A DNA stretch of 64,000 nt from assembly GCA_964412785.1 (NCBI GenBank), contig CAYPQD010000004.1, forward strand, positions 23,432-87,431, given 5' to 3'. The DNA is from UBA5336 sp964412785. Lineage in GTDB: Bacteria > Pseudomonadota > Alphaproteobacteria > Caulobacterales > Hyphomonadaceae. The notes under the pieces were generated by a model that was not told where the DNA came from, did no database searches, and worked only from the letters and a program-made list of their open reading frames with translations. This document shows, piece by piece, positions 16,955 to 26,224 of this stretch. Both the position numbers and the translations under genes were made by a program. Each line of letters opens with the position of its first letter. Within the stretch, counting starts at the first letter, position 1.

Positions 16955-18382
16955 ATGCTCGACTGGATTGCCCTGGTTGAGGCCGCGCCCGCCGAAATGC
17001 TGCTGGTCGTGGCGGGCCTCATTGGCGTCCTGGCCGGCGCAGCCCTGCGCGACGGCTTCAATGGCCCGTCCTTCAAGCTGGGGGCACTCGTCCTCGTCGC
17101 GGCCGCCGGCCTCGTGGCCTGGCAGTTCGACGGAGGGGAGGCATTTGGCGGGCTGTTCGTCTCCAACAGCTTTGTCAATTTCGCCAAGATCGTGAGTTTT
17201 TTGTGCGCCGGCATGGCGCTGTGGATCGGTGAGGGCTTCCTGCGCCGCCATGGCACGATCCGCTATGAGTATCCGCTGCTCATCGTCTTCGCGAGCCTCG
17301 GAATGGGGGTCACCCTGTCGGCCGGGGACCTGATGACCCTCTATATGGGGGTGGAGACGCTCAGCCTCGCTTCCTACGTACTAGCTGCATTTCACCGCGA
17401 TTCGATCCGGTCAGCCGAGGCAGGCCTGAAATATTTCGTCCTGGGCGCGCTGGCGTCCGGCCTGCTGCTCTATGGCATGTCCCTGGTCTATGGGTTTGCC
17501 GCAAGCACGCGCTTTGTGGATATTGCGGCAGCGGAGATGGGCATCGGCATGCTGTTCGGCATGGTGCTGATGATCACAGGGCTCGCCTTCAAGGTGTCGG
17601 CCGCGCCAATGCATGTCTGGACGCCGGACGTCTATGAAGGGGCGCCGAGCCCGGTTGTCGCCTTTTTCGGCGCGGCACCGAAGATGGCGCTGATGGTGGT
17701 CTTTGCCAATGTCATGTTCTCACTGTTCGGCGAGCAGATCGAGGACTGGCGCCTGATCATCGCCATTCTTGCTGGTGCCTCCATGCTGATCGGCGCCTTC
17801 GGCGCGCTCAATCAGACCAATCTGAAACGCCTTCTGGGCTATTCCTCGATCGCCAACATGGGCTATGCGCTCGTGCCCGTGGCCGCCGGGGCCGATCTTG
17901 GCGCCCCGGCGCTGCTTACCTTCATGACCCTCTATGTGGTCGCTGCGCTCGGCATGTTCGCCGGCGTCCTGACCATGAGACGGCCCGGCGGTATGGTTGA
18001 GGACATCAGCGAGCTGTCAGGGCTTGTCCGCGTGCGACCTCTGATCGCGCTCAGCCTGACGCTGATCATCTTCTCGATCGCCGGCATCCCGCCGCTGGCC
18101 GGCTTCTTCGGCAAGCTCGTCGTGTTCGAAGCGGGCATGAAGGCCGGCCTGCTGCCGCTCGTCATCCTGCTTGTGGTCTCCTCGGTGATCTCGCTCGGCT
18201 ATTACCTGCGCATCGTGATCGTGATGTGGGTCAACGAGCCGCGTGAGAGCTTTGAGCCGACCGAGCCGTCGGTTGCACTGACCGTCATGGGCTCTGCTCT
18301 GCTGTGCTTTCCGGTGCTCGTCGCACTGATCGGCACCCTGTCGGGTTGGGCTGAGAGCGCGGCTCTGGGGGTCACCTCGTGA
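16955..18382 (+). CDS. nuoN: NADH-quinone oxidoreductase subunit N
   Basis: NuoN is the third antiporter-like subunit, adjacent to NuoK. The 475 residues contain the family motifs YMGVETLSLASYVLAAF, LAFKVSAAPMHVWTPDVYEG and LGYSSIANMGYAL. It closes the nuo set, and its stop overlaps the GTG start of the biotin ligase gene (GTGA), so the downstream housekeeping genes probably share the transcript. Confidence 0.98.
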   Translation: MLDWIALVEAAPAEMLLVVAGLIGVLAGAALRDGFNGPSFKLGALVLVAAAGLVAWQFDGGEAFGGLFVSNSFVNFAKIVSFLCAGMALWIGEGFLRRHGTIRYEYPLLIVFASLGMGVTLSAGDLMTLYMGVETLSLASYVLAAFHRDSIRSAEAGLKYFVLGALASGLLLYGMSLVYGFAASTRFVDIAAAEMGIGMLFGMVLMITGLAFKVSAAPMHVWTPDVYEGAPSPVVAFFGAAPKMALMVVFANVMFSLFGEQIEDWRLIIAILAGASMLIGAFGALNQTNLKRLLGYSSIANMGYALVPVAAGADLGAPALLTFMTLYVVAALGMFAGVLTMRRPGGMVEDISELSGLVRVRPLIALSLTLIIFSIAGIPPLAGFFGKLVVFEAGMKAGLLPLVILLVVSSVISLGYYLRIVIVMWVNEPRESFEPTEPSVALTVMGSALLCFPVLVALIGTLSGWAESAALGVTS

Positions 18383-19137
18383 GCGAACCCTGGCCCATCT
18401 TCTGGTTCGATGAGATCGACAGCACCAATGAGGAGGCCAAGCGCCGCATTGCCGGCGGGCCGTTCGCGGACCAGTGGCTTGTCGCGCGTCGCCAGACGGC
18501 AGGGCGCGGGCGTCTTGGTCGGCGATGGGTCTCGCCGGAGGGCAACCTGTTTGCCACGGCACTGTTCACAGAGCCGGGCGGATTGCCCGTAGCAGCGCGC
18601 GTGCCCTTCCTGGCCGGCCTTGCAGTGGTTGACACTGTCGATGCGTTTGCACCGACCTACGCACCACAGCTGAAATGGCCGAACGATGTGCGCGTCGGCG
18701 GCCGCAAGCTCTCGGGCATCCTGGTGGAAGCGGGCGAACATGACGGCCGCGTCTGGGTTGCCGCTGGTATCGGCCTCAATCTGATCAGCGATCCCGGCAA
18801 TGTCGGGCAGCCTGCAACGACCCTGGCGGCCTTGCGCGGCGACAGCGCCATCGTACCGGAGACAGCGCTCCCCGCCCTGCACGAGGCCTTTGCCCGCCGG
18901 CTCGCCGAGGCGCGCGCGAGCTTTGCCGACACCCTTTCGGCCTGGACCAGCCATGCGGAGGGGATCGGCCAGCCGGTGCGGGTAACCGTCAATGGACAAG
19001 CCGCTGACGGCGTCTTCGAATCGCTGGGACCCGACGGCGCCCTGATGCTGCGGCTCGCCGATGGACAACGGGTCGCCGTGCGCGCAGGCGACGTCGATCT
19101 CATCAACACGGTGCCCCCGAATGCTCCTCGCCATTGA
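18379..19137 (+). CDS. birA: Biotin-[acetyl-CoA-carboxylase] ligase, no DNA-binding domain
   Basis: This enzyme activates biotin with ATP and attaches it to biotin carboxyl carrier protein. The 252 residues contain the biotinyl-AMP loop GRGRLGRRWVSPEGN, the KWPNDVRVGGRKLSGIL strand-turn, and a small C-terminal SH3-like domain. The N-terminal helix-turn-helix of E. coli BirA is absent, so it should not act as a biotin operon repressor. The GTG start overlaps nuoN, and the coaX start lies inside its last codons. Confidence 0.95.
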   Translation: MSEPWPIFWFDEIDSTNEEAKRRIAGGPFADQWLVARRQTAGRGRLGRRWVSPEGNLFATALFTEPGGLPVAARVPFLAGLAVVDTVDAFAPTYAPQLKWPNDVRVGGRKLSGILVEAGEHDGRVWVAAGIGLNLISDPGNVGQPATTLAALRGDSAIVPETALPALHEAFARRLAEARASFADTLSAWTSHAEGIGQPVRVTVNGQAADGVFESLGPDGALMLRLADGQRVAVRAGDVDLINTVPPNAPRH

Positions 19138-19897
19138 TGTCGGTAATACAAATACAGTATTTGCGATCCATGATGGGTCGGACTGGGTTGCGCGCTGGCG
19201 CTCGCATACCGATCCCACCCGTACGGCCGATGATTATGCGGTCTGGCTCAGCCAGATGTGCCGGATGGAGGGGCTTCCCTTCGGCGAGTTGACGGGATGC
19301 GTCATCTCCACCGTGGTGCCGCAGGCCCAGTTCAACTTCCGCAATCTTGCCCGGCGTTACCTCAACACCGAGCCGATGTTCATCGGCGACCCGGAGGTGA
19401 AGCTCGGCGTCGAGGTGCGCATCTCCAGGCCGGAACAGGCTGGCGCCGACCGCTTGGTCAATGCTGTCGGCGCCCATGTCGCCTATGACGGGGCACTTGT
19501 TGTCGTCGACAGCGGGACGGCGACCACCTTTGACGTGGTTGGCGGCGATGGCGGATTTGAGGGCGGCATCATATCGCCTGGCATCAATCTCTCCCTCAAG
19601 GCCCTGCATGATGCCGCTGCCAGCCTGCCTCGGATCGCTATCCAGCGCCCGCCCCAGGTTATCGGAAAGGACACGGTTAGCGCCATGCAGTCGGGCATCT
19701 TTCTCGGTTATGTCGACCTGATCGACGGGCTCGTGCGCCGCATCCGCGGCGAATACGGCCAGCCGGTGACCGTCATCGGTACCGGTGGCGTTGCCTCCCT
19801 GTTTGAGGGCTCCAGCACCGAGATCGACATCTACGACCACGACGTAACCATAAGGGGCCTACTCGAAGTCTATCGCCGGAATAGGTCCCGGTCATGA
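19121..19897 (+). CDS. coaX: Type III pantothenate kinase
   Basis: CoaX phosphorylates pantothenate, the first step of coenzyme A synthesis. The 258-residue protein has the ASKHA-fold phosphate loop MLLAIDVGNTNTVFAI at the N-terminus, the GADRLVNAVGAH segment and DSGTATTFDVV. ATG 19121 gives the family-typical start; an upstream ATG at 19061 would add a non-homologous leader read through birA. The stop overlaps the next start (ATGA). Confidence 0.95.
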   Translation: MLLAIDVGNTNTVFAIHDGSDWVARWRSHTDPTRTADDYAVWLSQMCRMEGLPFGELTGCVISTVVPQAQFNFRNLARRYLNTEPMFIGDPEVKLGVEVRISRPEQAGADRLVNAVGAHVAYDGALVVVDSGTATTFDVVGGDGGFEGGIISPGINLSLKALHDAAASLPRIAIQRPPQVIGKDTVSAMQSGIFLGYVDLIDGLVRRIRGEYGQPVTVIGTGGVASLFEGSSTEIDIYDHDVTIRGLLEVYRRNRSRS

Positions 19898-21573
19898 GCG
19901 AACCGCGCGACGAACTGGTATTCCTGCCCCTCGGGGGCTGCCTTGAGATCGGCATGAACCTCAACGCCTATGGTTTCGGCCCGCCCGATGACCGGCGCTG
20001 GATCCTTGCTGACATGGGTGTGACCTTCGGCGACGACACCACGCCGGGGATCGAACTCATCTGCGCGGATCCGGACTTCCTCGCCGGGGAGACGATCGAG
20101 GCGATCTTCCTCACCCACGCCCATGAGGACCATATCGGCGCTACCGGCCTGCTTTATCCGCGCCTTGCCACACGGGCGCCGATGTATGCCACGCCCTTTA
20201 CCGCCGAACTGGTCCGCCAGAAGCTCATCGAGCGCAATCTCGATGCCGATGCGATCCTGAAGACCGTGCCACTCGGCGCGCGGGTGAAGGCCGGTCCGTT
20301 CGAGGTTACCTATGTGACCCTCACCCATTCCATTCCGGAGCCGAACGCCCTGGCCATCGCCACGCCGGCCGGCACCATCCTGCATACCGGTGACTGGAAG
20401 ATCGACGCGACGCCGACGCTGGGTGAGGCTCTTGATACCGCCAGCCTGAAGGCACTCGGTGACGCAGGCGTCCTCGCCATGGTCTGCGACAGTACCAATG
20501 TCTTTGTCGATGGCGAAAGCGGCTCTGAGGCGACCGTGCGCGAGTCGCTGATGGCGGTGATTGCACAACAGACCGGCCGCGTCGCGGTCACCACCTTTGC
20601 TTCGAACGTGGCGCGCGTGCTCAGCGTGATCGCGGCAGCGCAGGCGGCCGGTCGCAGCGTCTGCCTGGTCGGGCGCTCCATGTACCGGATCACCGATGCC
20701 GCCCGCACGGTCGGCCTGCTGCCCGCCAATGTCAGTTTCGTTGATGAGGAGGAGGCGGGCTTTCTGCCCCCGGAGACAATCCTCTATCTGTGCACCGGCT
20801 CTCAGGGCGAGCCGCGCGCGGCGCTGACACGGATTGCTCGCAACGGGCACAGGCACGTCTCTCTGGGGGAGGGCGACACCGTGATTTTCTCGTCCCGCCT
20901 GATCCCCGGCAATGAACGCGGCGTGTTCGCGCTGATGGATGCGCTGGCCGACCGCGGCGTGCGGCTCATCACTGACCGGATGACACCAAGCCCGATCCAC
21001 GTCTCCGGCCACCCCTGCCGCGATGAGCTGGCAACCATGTATGGCTGGGTCAGGCCGGCGATCTCCGTCCCGGTTCACGGTGAGCGCCGCCACACACTTG
21101 AGCATGCTGCCCTTGCCCGCTCCCTGCAGGTGGCCCACGCCGTCGCCCCGCGCAATGGCGAGATGGTGCGCCTCGCCCCCGGAGAACCGGAGATCATCGA
21201 CACCGTGCCTGGCGGGCGGCTGTTGCTGGACGGGCAGACGCTGGTGCCTGAGGGCGCCGCCGGCCTGCAGGAGCGTCTGCGAATTGCCCGGGCCGGTTAT
21301 CTCCACGCCAGTGTCTCGATCGACGAACAGGCCGGCCTGCTTGACGGTCCTGTGGTGATTGCGCGCGGCCTGTCCGACCCCGACGGATCGCCGGCCGACC
21401 AGACGCTCGATATCCTCGACGAAGCGGCCGAGCTTGCTGTCAGGCGGCTGAAACGCCGCGACCTGCAGGACGATGATGCAGTGGAGCGCGAAATCGGCCG
21501 CGCCTTGCGCAAGGCGGCTGAGCGGCTCTACGGTCACAGGCCCGTGATCGACGTGACGATATTGAGGAGCTGA
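19894..21573 (+). CDS. rnj: Ribonuclease J
   Basis: RNase J is a beta-CASP metallo-beta-lactamase-fold exo/endoribonuclease for rRNA and mRNA processing. The 559 residues show the zinc motif HAHEDHIG (motif 2), a downstream HTGDWKID, the beta-CASP segment with SGHPCRDEL, and PVHGERRHT near the C-terminal third. The order birA-coaX-rnj-mce is usual in alphaproteobacteria. It is coupled to coaX by ATGA. Confidence 0.96.
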   Translation: MSEPRDELVFLPLGGCLEIGMNLNAYGFGPPDDRRWILADMGVTFGDDTTPGIELICADPDFLAGETIEAIFLTHAHEDHIGATGLLYPRLATRAPMYATPFTAELVRQKLIERNLDADAILKTVPLGARVKAGPFEVTYVTLTHSIPEPNALAIATPAGTILHTGDWKIDATPTLGEALDTASLKALGDAGVLAMVCDSTNVFVDGESGSEATVRESLMAVIAQQTGRVAVTTFASNVARVLSVIAAAQAAGRSVCLVGRSMYRITDAARTVGLLPANVSFVDEEEAGFLPPETILYLCTGSQGEPRAALTRIARNGHRHVSLGEGDTVIFSSRLIPGNERGVFALMDALADRGVRLITDRMTPSPIHVSGHPCRDELATMYGWVRPAISVPVHGERRHTLEHAALARSLQVAHAVAPRNGEMVRLAPGEPEIIDTVPGGRLLLDGQTLVPEGAAGLQERLRIARAGYLHASVSIDEQAGLLDGPVVIARGLSDPDGSPADQTLDILDEAAELAVRRLKRRDLQDDDAVEREIGRALRKAAERLYGHRPVIDVTILRS

Positions 21574-21578
21574 ACACG

Positions 21579-22004
21579 ATGAGCAACTTCCAGATCGGAC
21601 CGCTGAACCATGTCGGGATCGCCGTGCCGTCGATTGCAGACGCGATCGAGACCTACCGCACCCTGTATGGCGCAGTCGATGTGAGCGAACCGTTCGACAT
21701 GCCGGAGCAGGGGGTCAAGGTCTGCTTCGTCAACCTGCCGAACAGCCAGCTCGAGCTGATCGAGCCGCTCGGCGATGCGTCACCCATCGCCAATTTCCTG
21801 AAGGCCAACCCGAGGGGCGGGCAGCACCATGTCTGCTTCGAGGTGCCCGACATCTGGGACGCCAAGGCAGAGATGGAGCGCCGCGGCGCCGCAATCCTCA
21901 ACGAGCCGCGAATCGGCGCGCACGGGACGCTGATCATTTTCGTTCATCCGAAACACAGTCATGGGGTCCTTGTCGAACTCATGGAAACGCCGAAGGGGCA
22001 CTGA
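21579..22004 (+). CDS. mce: Methylmalonyl-CoA epimerase
   Basis: The enzyme interconverts (R)- and (S)-methylmalonyl-CoA in propionyl-CoA metabolism. The 141-residue VOC-fold protein begins with LNHVGIAVPSI (first metal His) and contains QLELIEPLG, GQHHVCFEV and HGVLVELME, supplying the other His and Glu ligands. Length fits the family. It lies 5 bases after rnj, as in related genomes. Confidence 0.93.
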   Translation: MSNFQIGPLNHVGIAVPSIADAIETYRTLYGAVDVSEPFDMPEQGVKVCFVNLPNSQLELIEPLGDASPIANFLKANPRGGQHHVCFEVPDIWDAKAEMERRGAAILNEPRIGAHGTLIIFVHPKHSHGVLVELMETPKGH

Positions 22005-22010
22005 CCGGCC

Positions 22011-22262
22011 ATGGGGCTTGTCGGTACGATCATTGTCTTTCTCATACTGTGGTGGCTTGTCTTCTTCGCCGTCCTGCCAATCGGCGTGCGCGGCCAGTTC
22101 GAGGATGGCGGCGTCACACCGGGCACGGAGGAGGGCGCCCCCAGCGACCCACAGCTGCGGCGCAAGGCGATCTGGGCGACAATCGGAGCAGGCGGCCTGA
22201 CGGCGGCACTGTTCATCCTTAGTCGCGTCTTCAATGTCTACGCCCTTTTCTACAGCGCCTGA
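22011..22262 (+). CDS. DUF1467 family two-helix membrane protein
   Basis: The 83-residue product has an N-terminal transmembrane helix, then the short conserved LPIGVRGQFEDG segment, a Gly/Pro-rich loop, and a second helix near the C-terminus. This matches the DUF1467 family, commonly found between mce and proS in alphaproteobacteria. The function is unknown. A 72-base non-coding gap follows before proS. Confidence 0.88.
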   Translation: MGLVGTIIVFLILWWLVFFAVLPIGVRGQFEDGGVTPGTEEGAPSDPQLRRKAIWATIGAGGLTAALFILSRVFNVYALFYSA

Positions 22263-22334
22263 CCGACCCCGGCGCCTTCTAATCGCGCCCGATCGGGGCT
22301 AAGTGCGTCTCACCAACGGCCCGGAGCGACCCCC

Positions 22335-23672
22335 ATGCGCCTTTCCCGCTATTTCCTGCCGGTTACCAAGGAAGCACCGGCCGAGGCGGCGATTGTCTCG
22401 CACCAGTTGATGCTGCGCGCCGGGATGATCCGCCAGGGCGGGGCCGGCATATATTCCTGGCTACCCCTCGGCTACAGGGTGCTGACCAGGATCGAACAGA
22501 TCGTGCGCGAGGAGATGGATCGCGCCGGCGCCATCGAGATGCTGATGCCAACCCTGCAGCAGGCCGAGCTTTGGCGTGAGAGCGGGCGCTATGATGCCTA
22601 CGGCCCGGAAATGCTCCGCATCACAGACCGCCATGAGCGCGACCTCCTCTACGGACCGACCAATGAGGAGATGGTCACCGAAATCTTCCGCGCTTATGTG
22701 AAGAGCTACAAGCAACTTCCGCTCAACCTGTATCACATCCAGTGGAAGTTCCGTGACGAGATCCGGCCCCGTTTCGGGGTCATGCGCGGGCGCGAATTCC
22801 TGATGAAGGACGCCTATTCCTTCGATCTCGACCGGGAGGCTGCGCGCGCCGCATACCAGCGCATGTTTGTCGCCTATCTCAACACCTTTGCCCGAATGGG
22901 GCTTACCGCCATTCCCATGCAGGCCGACAGCGGCCCGATCGGCGGCGACATGAGCCATGAGTTCATCGTCCTTGCCGACACCGGCGAGAGCGCGGTCTTC
23001 TGCGACAGGGCCCTCCTCGACCTGCCGCCGCCCGGGCCCGATGTCGATTTCGACGGCGACCTCGCCCCACTGGTCGACCGGTTCACCGACTATTATGCCG
23101 CGACCGAGGACAAGCATGACGCGGATGCCTTCGGCGCCCTGCCGGACGCCCGGCAGGTCGCTGCCCGCGGCATTGAGGTTGGCCACATCTTCTACTTCGG
23201 CACCAAATATTCGCAGGCGATGAAAGCGGAGGTGCAGACCTCCGGCGGCGAAACCGTGCCGGTCCATGGCGGCAGCTATGGCATTGGCGTATCGCGCCTT
23301 GCCGGCGCCATCATCGAGGCGAGCCATGACGACAAGGGCATTGTCTGGCCGCGCCCGGTCGCGCCCTATGAAGTCGGCCTGATCAGCCTTCGTCAGGGCG
23401 ATGATGCCGTGCGCGGCGCCTGTGAGCAGGCCTATGCGACGCTCCAGGCCGCCGGAGTGGACGTGCTCTATGACGACCGCGACGAGCGTCCCGGCGCGAA
23501 GTTCGCGACAATGGATTTGATCGGCCTGCCCTTCCAGCTCGCGATCGGCCCGAGGGGGCTGAAGTCCGGCCTGGTCGAGTTGAAGGACCGGCGCACTGGC
23601 GAAACCGAGGAGCTGTCGCTTGAGAGCGCGCTGGCCCGAATTGGCGAACGGGACGACCCATGGCGGAGATGA
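22335..23672 (+). CDS. proS: Prolyl-tRNA synthetase, short form lacking the editing insertion
   Basis: ProRS charges tRNA-Pro; this window also encodes a tRNA-Pro(GGG). The 445-residue protein contains the class II motifs, with GPTNEEMVTEIFR (motif 2 approach), FRDEIRPRFGVMRGREFLMKD and the motif 3 region GSYGIGVSRL, plus a C-terminal anticodon-binding domain. It is much shorter than the roughly 570-residue E. coli form because the INS editing domain is missing, as is normal in alphaproteobacteria. Confidence 0.97.
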   Translation: MRLSRYFLPVTKEAPAEAAIVSHQLMLRAGMIRQGGAGIYSWLPLGYRVLTRIEQIVREEMDRAGAIEMLMPTLQQAELWRESGRYDAYGPEMLRITDRHERDLLYGPTNEEMVTEIFRAYVKSYKQLPLNLYHIQWKFRDEIRPRFGVMRGREFLMKDAYSFDLDREAARAAYQRMFVAYLNTFARMGLTAIPMQADSGPIGGDMSHEFIVLADTGESAVFCDRALLDLPPPGPDVDFDGDLAPLVDRFTDYYAATEDKHDADAFGALPDARQVAARGIEVGHIFYFGTKYSQAMKAEVQTSGGETVPVHGGSYGIGVSRLAGAIIEASHDDKGIVWPRPVAPYEVGLISLRQGDDAVRGACEQAYATLQAAGVDVLYDDRDERPGAKFATMDLIGLPFQLAIGPRGLKSGLVELKDRRTGETEELSLESALARIGERDDPWRR

Positions 23673-24985
23673 CCCTGTCGAGCGGGGCAGAACCGGTCAG
23701 AACGCCCGCGAGGGGCGGGGGAGCGAAGCCGTTCGGCCCGATCGAGCGTGCGCTCGCCTGGCGCTATCTGCGCGCCCGACGCGAGCATGGCGGCGCCTCG
23801 CTGACTGCGATCATCTCCTTCATCGGAATTACCCTGGCGGTGACGGCACTCATCGTCATCATGTCTGTGATGTCGGGCTTTCGCGCGACCCTCCTGAACG
23901 CGCTGCTCGGCGGACAGCCGCACATCATCGTCTCGGTTGCCCAGCGCCCCGCCGACGAGTCCGACCTTATCGCCCGGCGGATTGCCGAAATACCCGGCAT
24001 AGCCTCGGCCAGACCCTATCTGGAGAACCAGGTGCTCGCCAGCCATGAGGGCGTGGCCTCATCAGGAGCGATCGTGAAATCGGTCACCATGGCGGAGGTC
24101 GACAGTCTCGACTTTCTGGGCGACGGCGAGGTCGCCCGCGGGGCCGGCTTCGGCGAGGGGCGCAATGGCGGCAAGGTCGTCCTGATGGGCGCATTCCTCG
24201 CACAGGACTTGCGACTGCGTCCCGGCGACCAGGTTCGCCTTATCTCCACAGAACGGAACGCCACGCCTTTTGGCGGCACGCCCCGGTCAAGCACATATAC
24301 GCTCGGCGCGACCTTCAAGACCGGCAGCGTCGAGCTCGACAAGGTCTACATCTTCATGCCGATGGATCAGGGGCAGGTGTTCTTCCAGCGCCAGGGCCAG
24401 TACCACGCCATCGATGTGCGCCTGACCGATCCGATGGCAACAGAGGATGCCCTGCGCGACATTGGAAATGCCTTTGGCAACAGCCTTTACGCCATCGACT
24501 GGAAAAGCTCACGGGCGCAATACCTGAACGCGCTCAATGTCGAGCGCAGCCTGATGCGAATCGTCATGCTGGTGCTGATCACCATCACCTCTCTCAACAT
24601 CATTACCGGCGTCGTCATGCTGGTGAAGAACAAGACCCGCGATATTGCCATCCTGCGCACCATTGGCGCCAGTCGGGGGTCGATGATGCGCGTCTTCCTG
24701 ATGGTCGGCGGCCTGCTGGGGTTTGCCGGCGCGGTCACTGGGCTTGTCCTCGGCGTCACCATTGTTCTCAACATTGGCGCGATCGAGGCCTTCCTGAATG
24801 CCGTCACCGGCCGCAACATCTTCGATCCGGAAGTCTACGGCCTGGAGGGCTTGCCGGCGGAACTCAACTGGGGCGAGGCGGTCTTCACCACCGTCTGGGC
24901 GGTCGGCATGTCGGTCCTCGTCACCCTCTGGCCGGCCTGGCGCGGCGCCGCGCTTGATCCGGTGGAGGCCCTGAGATTCGAATGA
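23660..24985 (+). CDS. lolC: Lipoprotein-releasing ABC transporter permease (LolC/LolE family)
   Basis: The permease extracts mature lipoproteins from the inner membrane for transfer to LolA. The 441-residue protein has an N-terminal helix (SLTAIISFIGITLAVTALIV), a MacB-like periplasmic domain, and three C-terminal FtsX-type helices including KNKTRDIAILRTIGASRGSM. Only one permease gene is present, as expected where one protein serves both LolC and LolE roles. The ATG overlaps proS by 13 bases, and lolD overlaps its stop. Confidence 0.95.
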   Translation: MAEMTLSSGAEPVRTPARGGGAKPFGPIERALAWRYLRARREHGGASLTAIISFIGITLAVTALIVIMSVMSGFRATLLNALLGGQPHIIVSVAQRPADESDLIARRIAEIPGIASARPYLENQVLASHEGVASSGAIVKSVTMAEVDSLDFLGDGEVARGAGFGEGRNGGKVVLMGAFLAQDLRLRPGDQVRLISTERNATPFGGTPRSSTYTLGATFKTGSVELDKVYIFMPMDQGQVFFQRQGQYHAIDVRLTDPMATEDALRDIGNAFGNSLYAIDWKSSRAQYLNALNVERSLMRIVMLVLITITSLNIITGVVMLVKNKTRDIAILRTIGASRGSMMRVFLMVGGLLGFAGAVTGLVLGVTIVLNIGAIEAFLNAVTGRNIFDPEVYGLEGLPAELNWGEAVFTTVWAVGMSVLVTLWPAWRGAALDPVEALRFE

Positions 24986-25707
24986 GCGTCCCCGTGCTGC
25001 AACTCTCCGGCGTGCGCAAGGCCTATCGATCCGGCGAGCGGACCCTGCAGGTGCTTGACGGCGTCGACCTGGAGCTCGCCAGGGGGGAACTTGTCGGCCT
25101 CGTCGGCCCGTCCGGCTCGGGCAAGTCGACGCTCCTGCATACCGCAGGCCTCCTGGAAAAGCCCGACGCCGGCGCCGTTCGCCTCGACGGCGAGGACTGC
25201 CTGGCGCTCAGTGACACCCAGCGCACCGCGCTGAGGCGCTCCAAGCTCGGCTTCGTCTACCAGTTTCACCATTTGCTCCCGGAGTTCGACGCCCGCGACA
25301 ATGTCGCCATGCCGCTCCTGATCGCCGGCATGCCCCGTCGTCGGGCGCGCGAGCGGGCGGACGAATTGCTGATTGACATGGGCCTTGGCGAGCGCAGCCA
25401 TCACCAGCCGCCGCAATTGTCCGGCGGCGAGCAGCAGCGTGTCGCGATAGCCCGGGCGCTCGCCAATGATCCGCGCCTCGTCATTGCCGACGAGCCGACC
25501 GGCAATCTCGACCCGGCGACGACGGAACGCGTGTTCGCGGCCCTCATTCGCATGGCGCGCGAGGAGAATGCCGCTGTCCTCGTCGCCACCCACAACTTCA
25601 CCCTGACGCAACACATGGACCGGGTCGTGACCCTGGACGCGGGCCGGCTGGCGCCCTTCGAGCCGGCAAGTCTGCCGGCCGATCAGGGCGTTTTCCAACT
25701 CAATTGA
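24982..25707 (+). CDS. lolD: Lipoprotein-releasing ABC transporter ATP-binding protein LolD
   Basis: LolD hydrolyses ATP to drive lipoprotein release with the upstream permease. The 241 residues contain Walker A GPSGSGKST, signature LSGGEQQR, Walker B LVIADEPTGNLDP and the H-loop VATHN. The stop codon lies within the first bases of repeat R1a (TTGACC), so the extreme C-terminus may have been set by that repeat. No dnaE follows here, although that is a common neighbour in related genomes. Confidence 0.97.
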   Translation: MSVPVLQLSGVRKAYRSGERTLQVLDGVDLELARGELVGLVGPSGSGKSTLLHTAGLLEKPDAGAVRLDGEDCLALSDTQRTALRRSKLGFVYQFHHLLPEFDARDNVAMPLLIAGMPRRRARERADELLIDMGLGERSHHQPPQLSGGEQQRVAIARALANDPRLVIADEPTGNLDPATTERVFAALIRMAREENAAVLVATHNFTLTQHMDRVVTLDAGRLAPFEPASLPADQGVFQLN

Positions 25708-25760
25708 CCGACTTGGCGGCGTGTATTTTATGGTCGGGCGAGCAGCCGGCACAGCAGGAT
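25703..25760 (+). repeat. R1a: direct, partial copy of dispersed repeat R1
   Basis: The first 44 bases match positions 34080-34123 at about 36 positions without gaps, by eye. The shared core is ATTGACC, ACTTGGCGG and GTGTATTTT, then GAGCAGC/CAGCAGC. The repeat includes the stop codon of lolD, just as the copy at 34080 includes the stop codon of its upstream gene. Similarity fades beyond about 25760 apart from GATGCGGGCAT at 25759-25769. Confidence 0.7.
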
Positions 25761-26224
25761 GCGGGCATCCTGCGAGCACTGCAATGCGGCCAGAGCGCGA
25801 ACGACGCCCCAGCGCGCTCTCAATAAAGCGACGTCAAAACAATCCTCTGGAACCGAATGCGTGTCTCGCCACTTGTCTTTCCGCCAGGATCGTCATCGCG
25901 CGTCGGTCCTGAAGCGTTTCCAGGCGAGATGGGAGCCCGTTCGCCGTCCGGAAGCGCGTAAAAACAAGGATCTGTAGCGGCGCGATGACCCTGTTCGGCC
26001 GGGCGCAGCTATGGCCCTGACGAAAAATCCAAGCGACGAGGCGGTTTGGTCTGGTCGCAAACCGCCCTAACGCAAGCCTGCAGCGCAGGACGAATTTTCC
26101 GCGCGTCTTCAATTTGATTTCAAGGACTTTGGGCTAGCCCTATTCATGAGCCGCACGAGAAGGCGGCCGTTCAAACAAGGAAGGGCAGGGGCGCCCCGCT
26201 CCGGCCCATGATGGAGTACAATCA
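25708..26224. other. 517-base gene-free region with repeats R1a and R1b
   Basis: No convincing gene is present. Short ORFs on both strands (for example 25834-26112 on the minus strand) fall within repeat sequence and have no recognisable domain. The region holds a direct R1 copy at its left end, an inverted R1 copy at 25868-26066, and near 26170-26215 the leader of the secreted-protein gene, including a GGGGCGCCCC palindrome and a GGAG ribosome binding site. Confidence 0.7.
25868..26066 (-). repeat. R1b: inverted copy of dispersed repeat R1, ending in a hairpin
   Basis: Read on the minus strand, 26028-26012 is identical to 34102-34118 over 17 bases (ATTTTTCGTCAGGGCCA), and about 25900-25874 closely matches 34160-34187 around ATCCTGGCGGAAA. 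The two blocks occur in the same order and orientation as in R1c but further apart. A hairpin GGCGGTTT/AAACCGCC (26040-26047 with 26059-26066) sits at the outer end. The element is non-coding as far as can be seen. Confidence 0.65.

Noticed and set aside
25834..26112. 92-codon minus-strand ORF in the R1 region
   Set aside because: It is built largely from inverted repeat sequence that also occurs at 34.1 kb in a different frame context, and it has no domain or good start signal.
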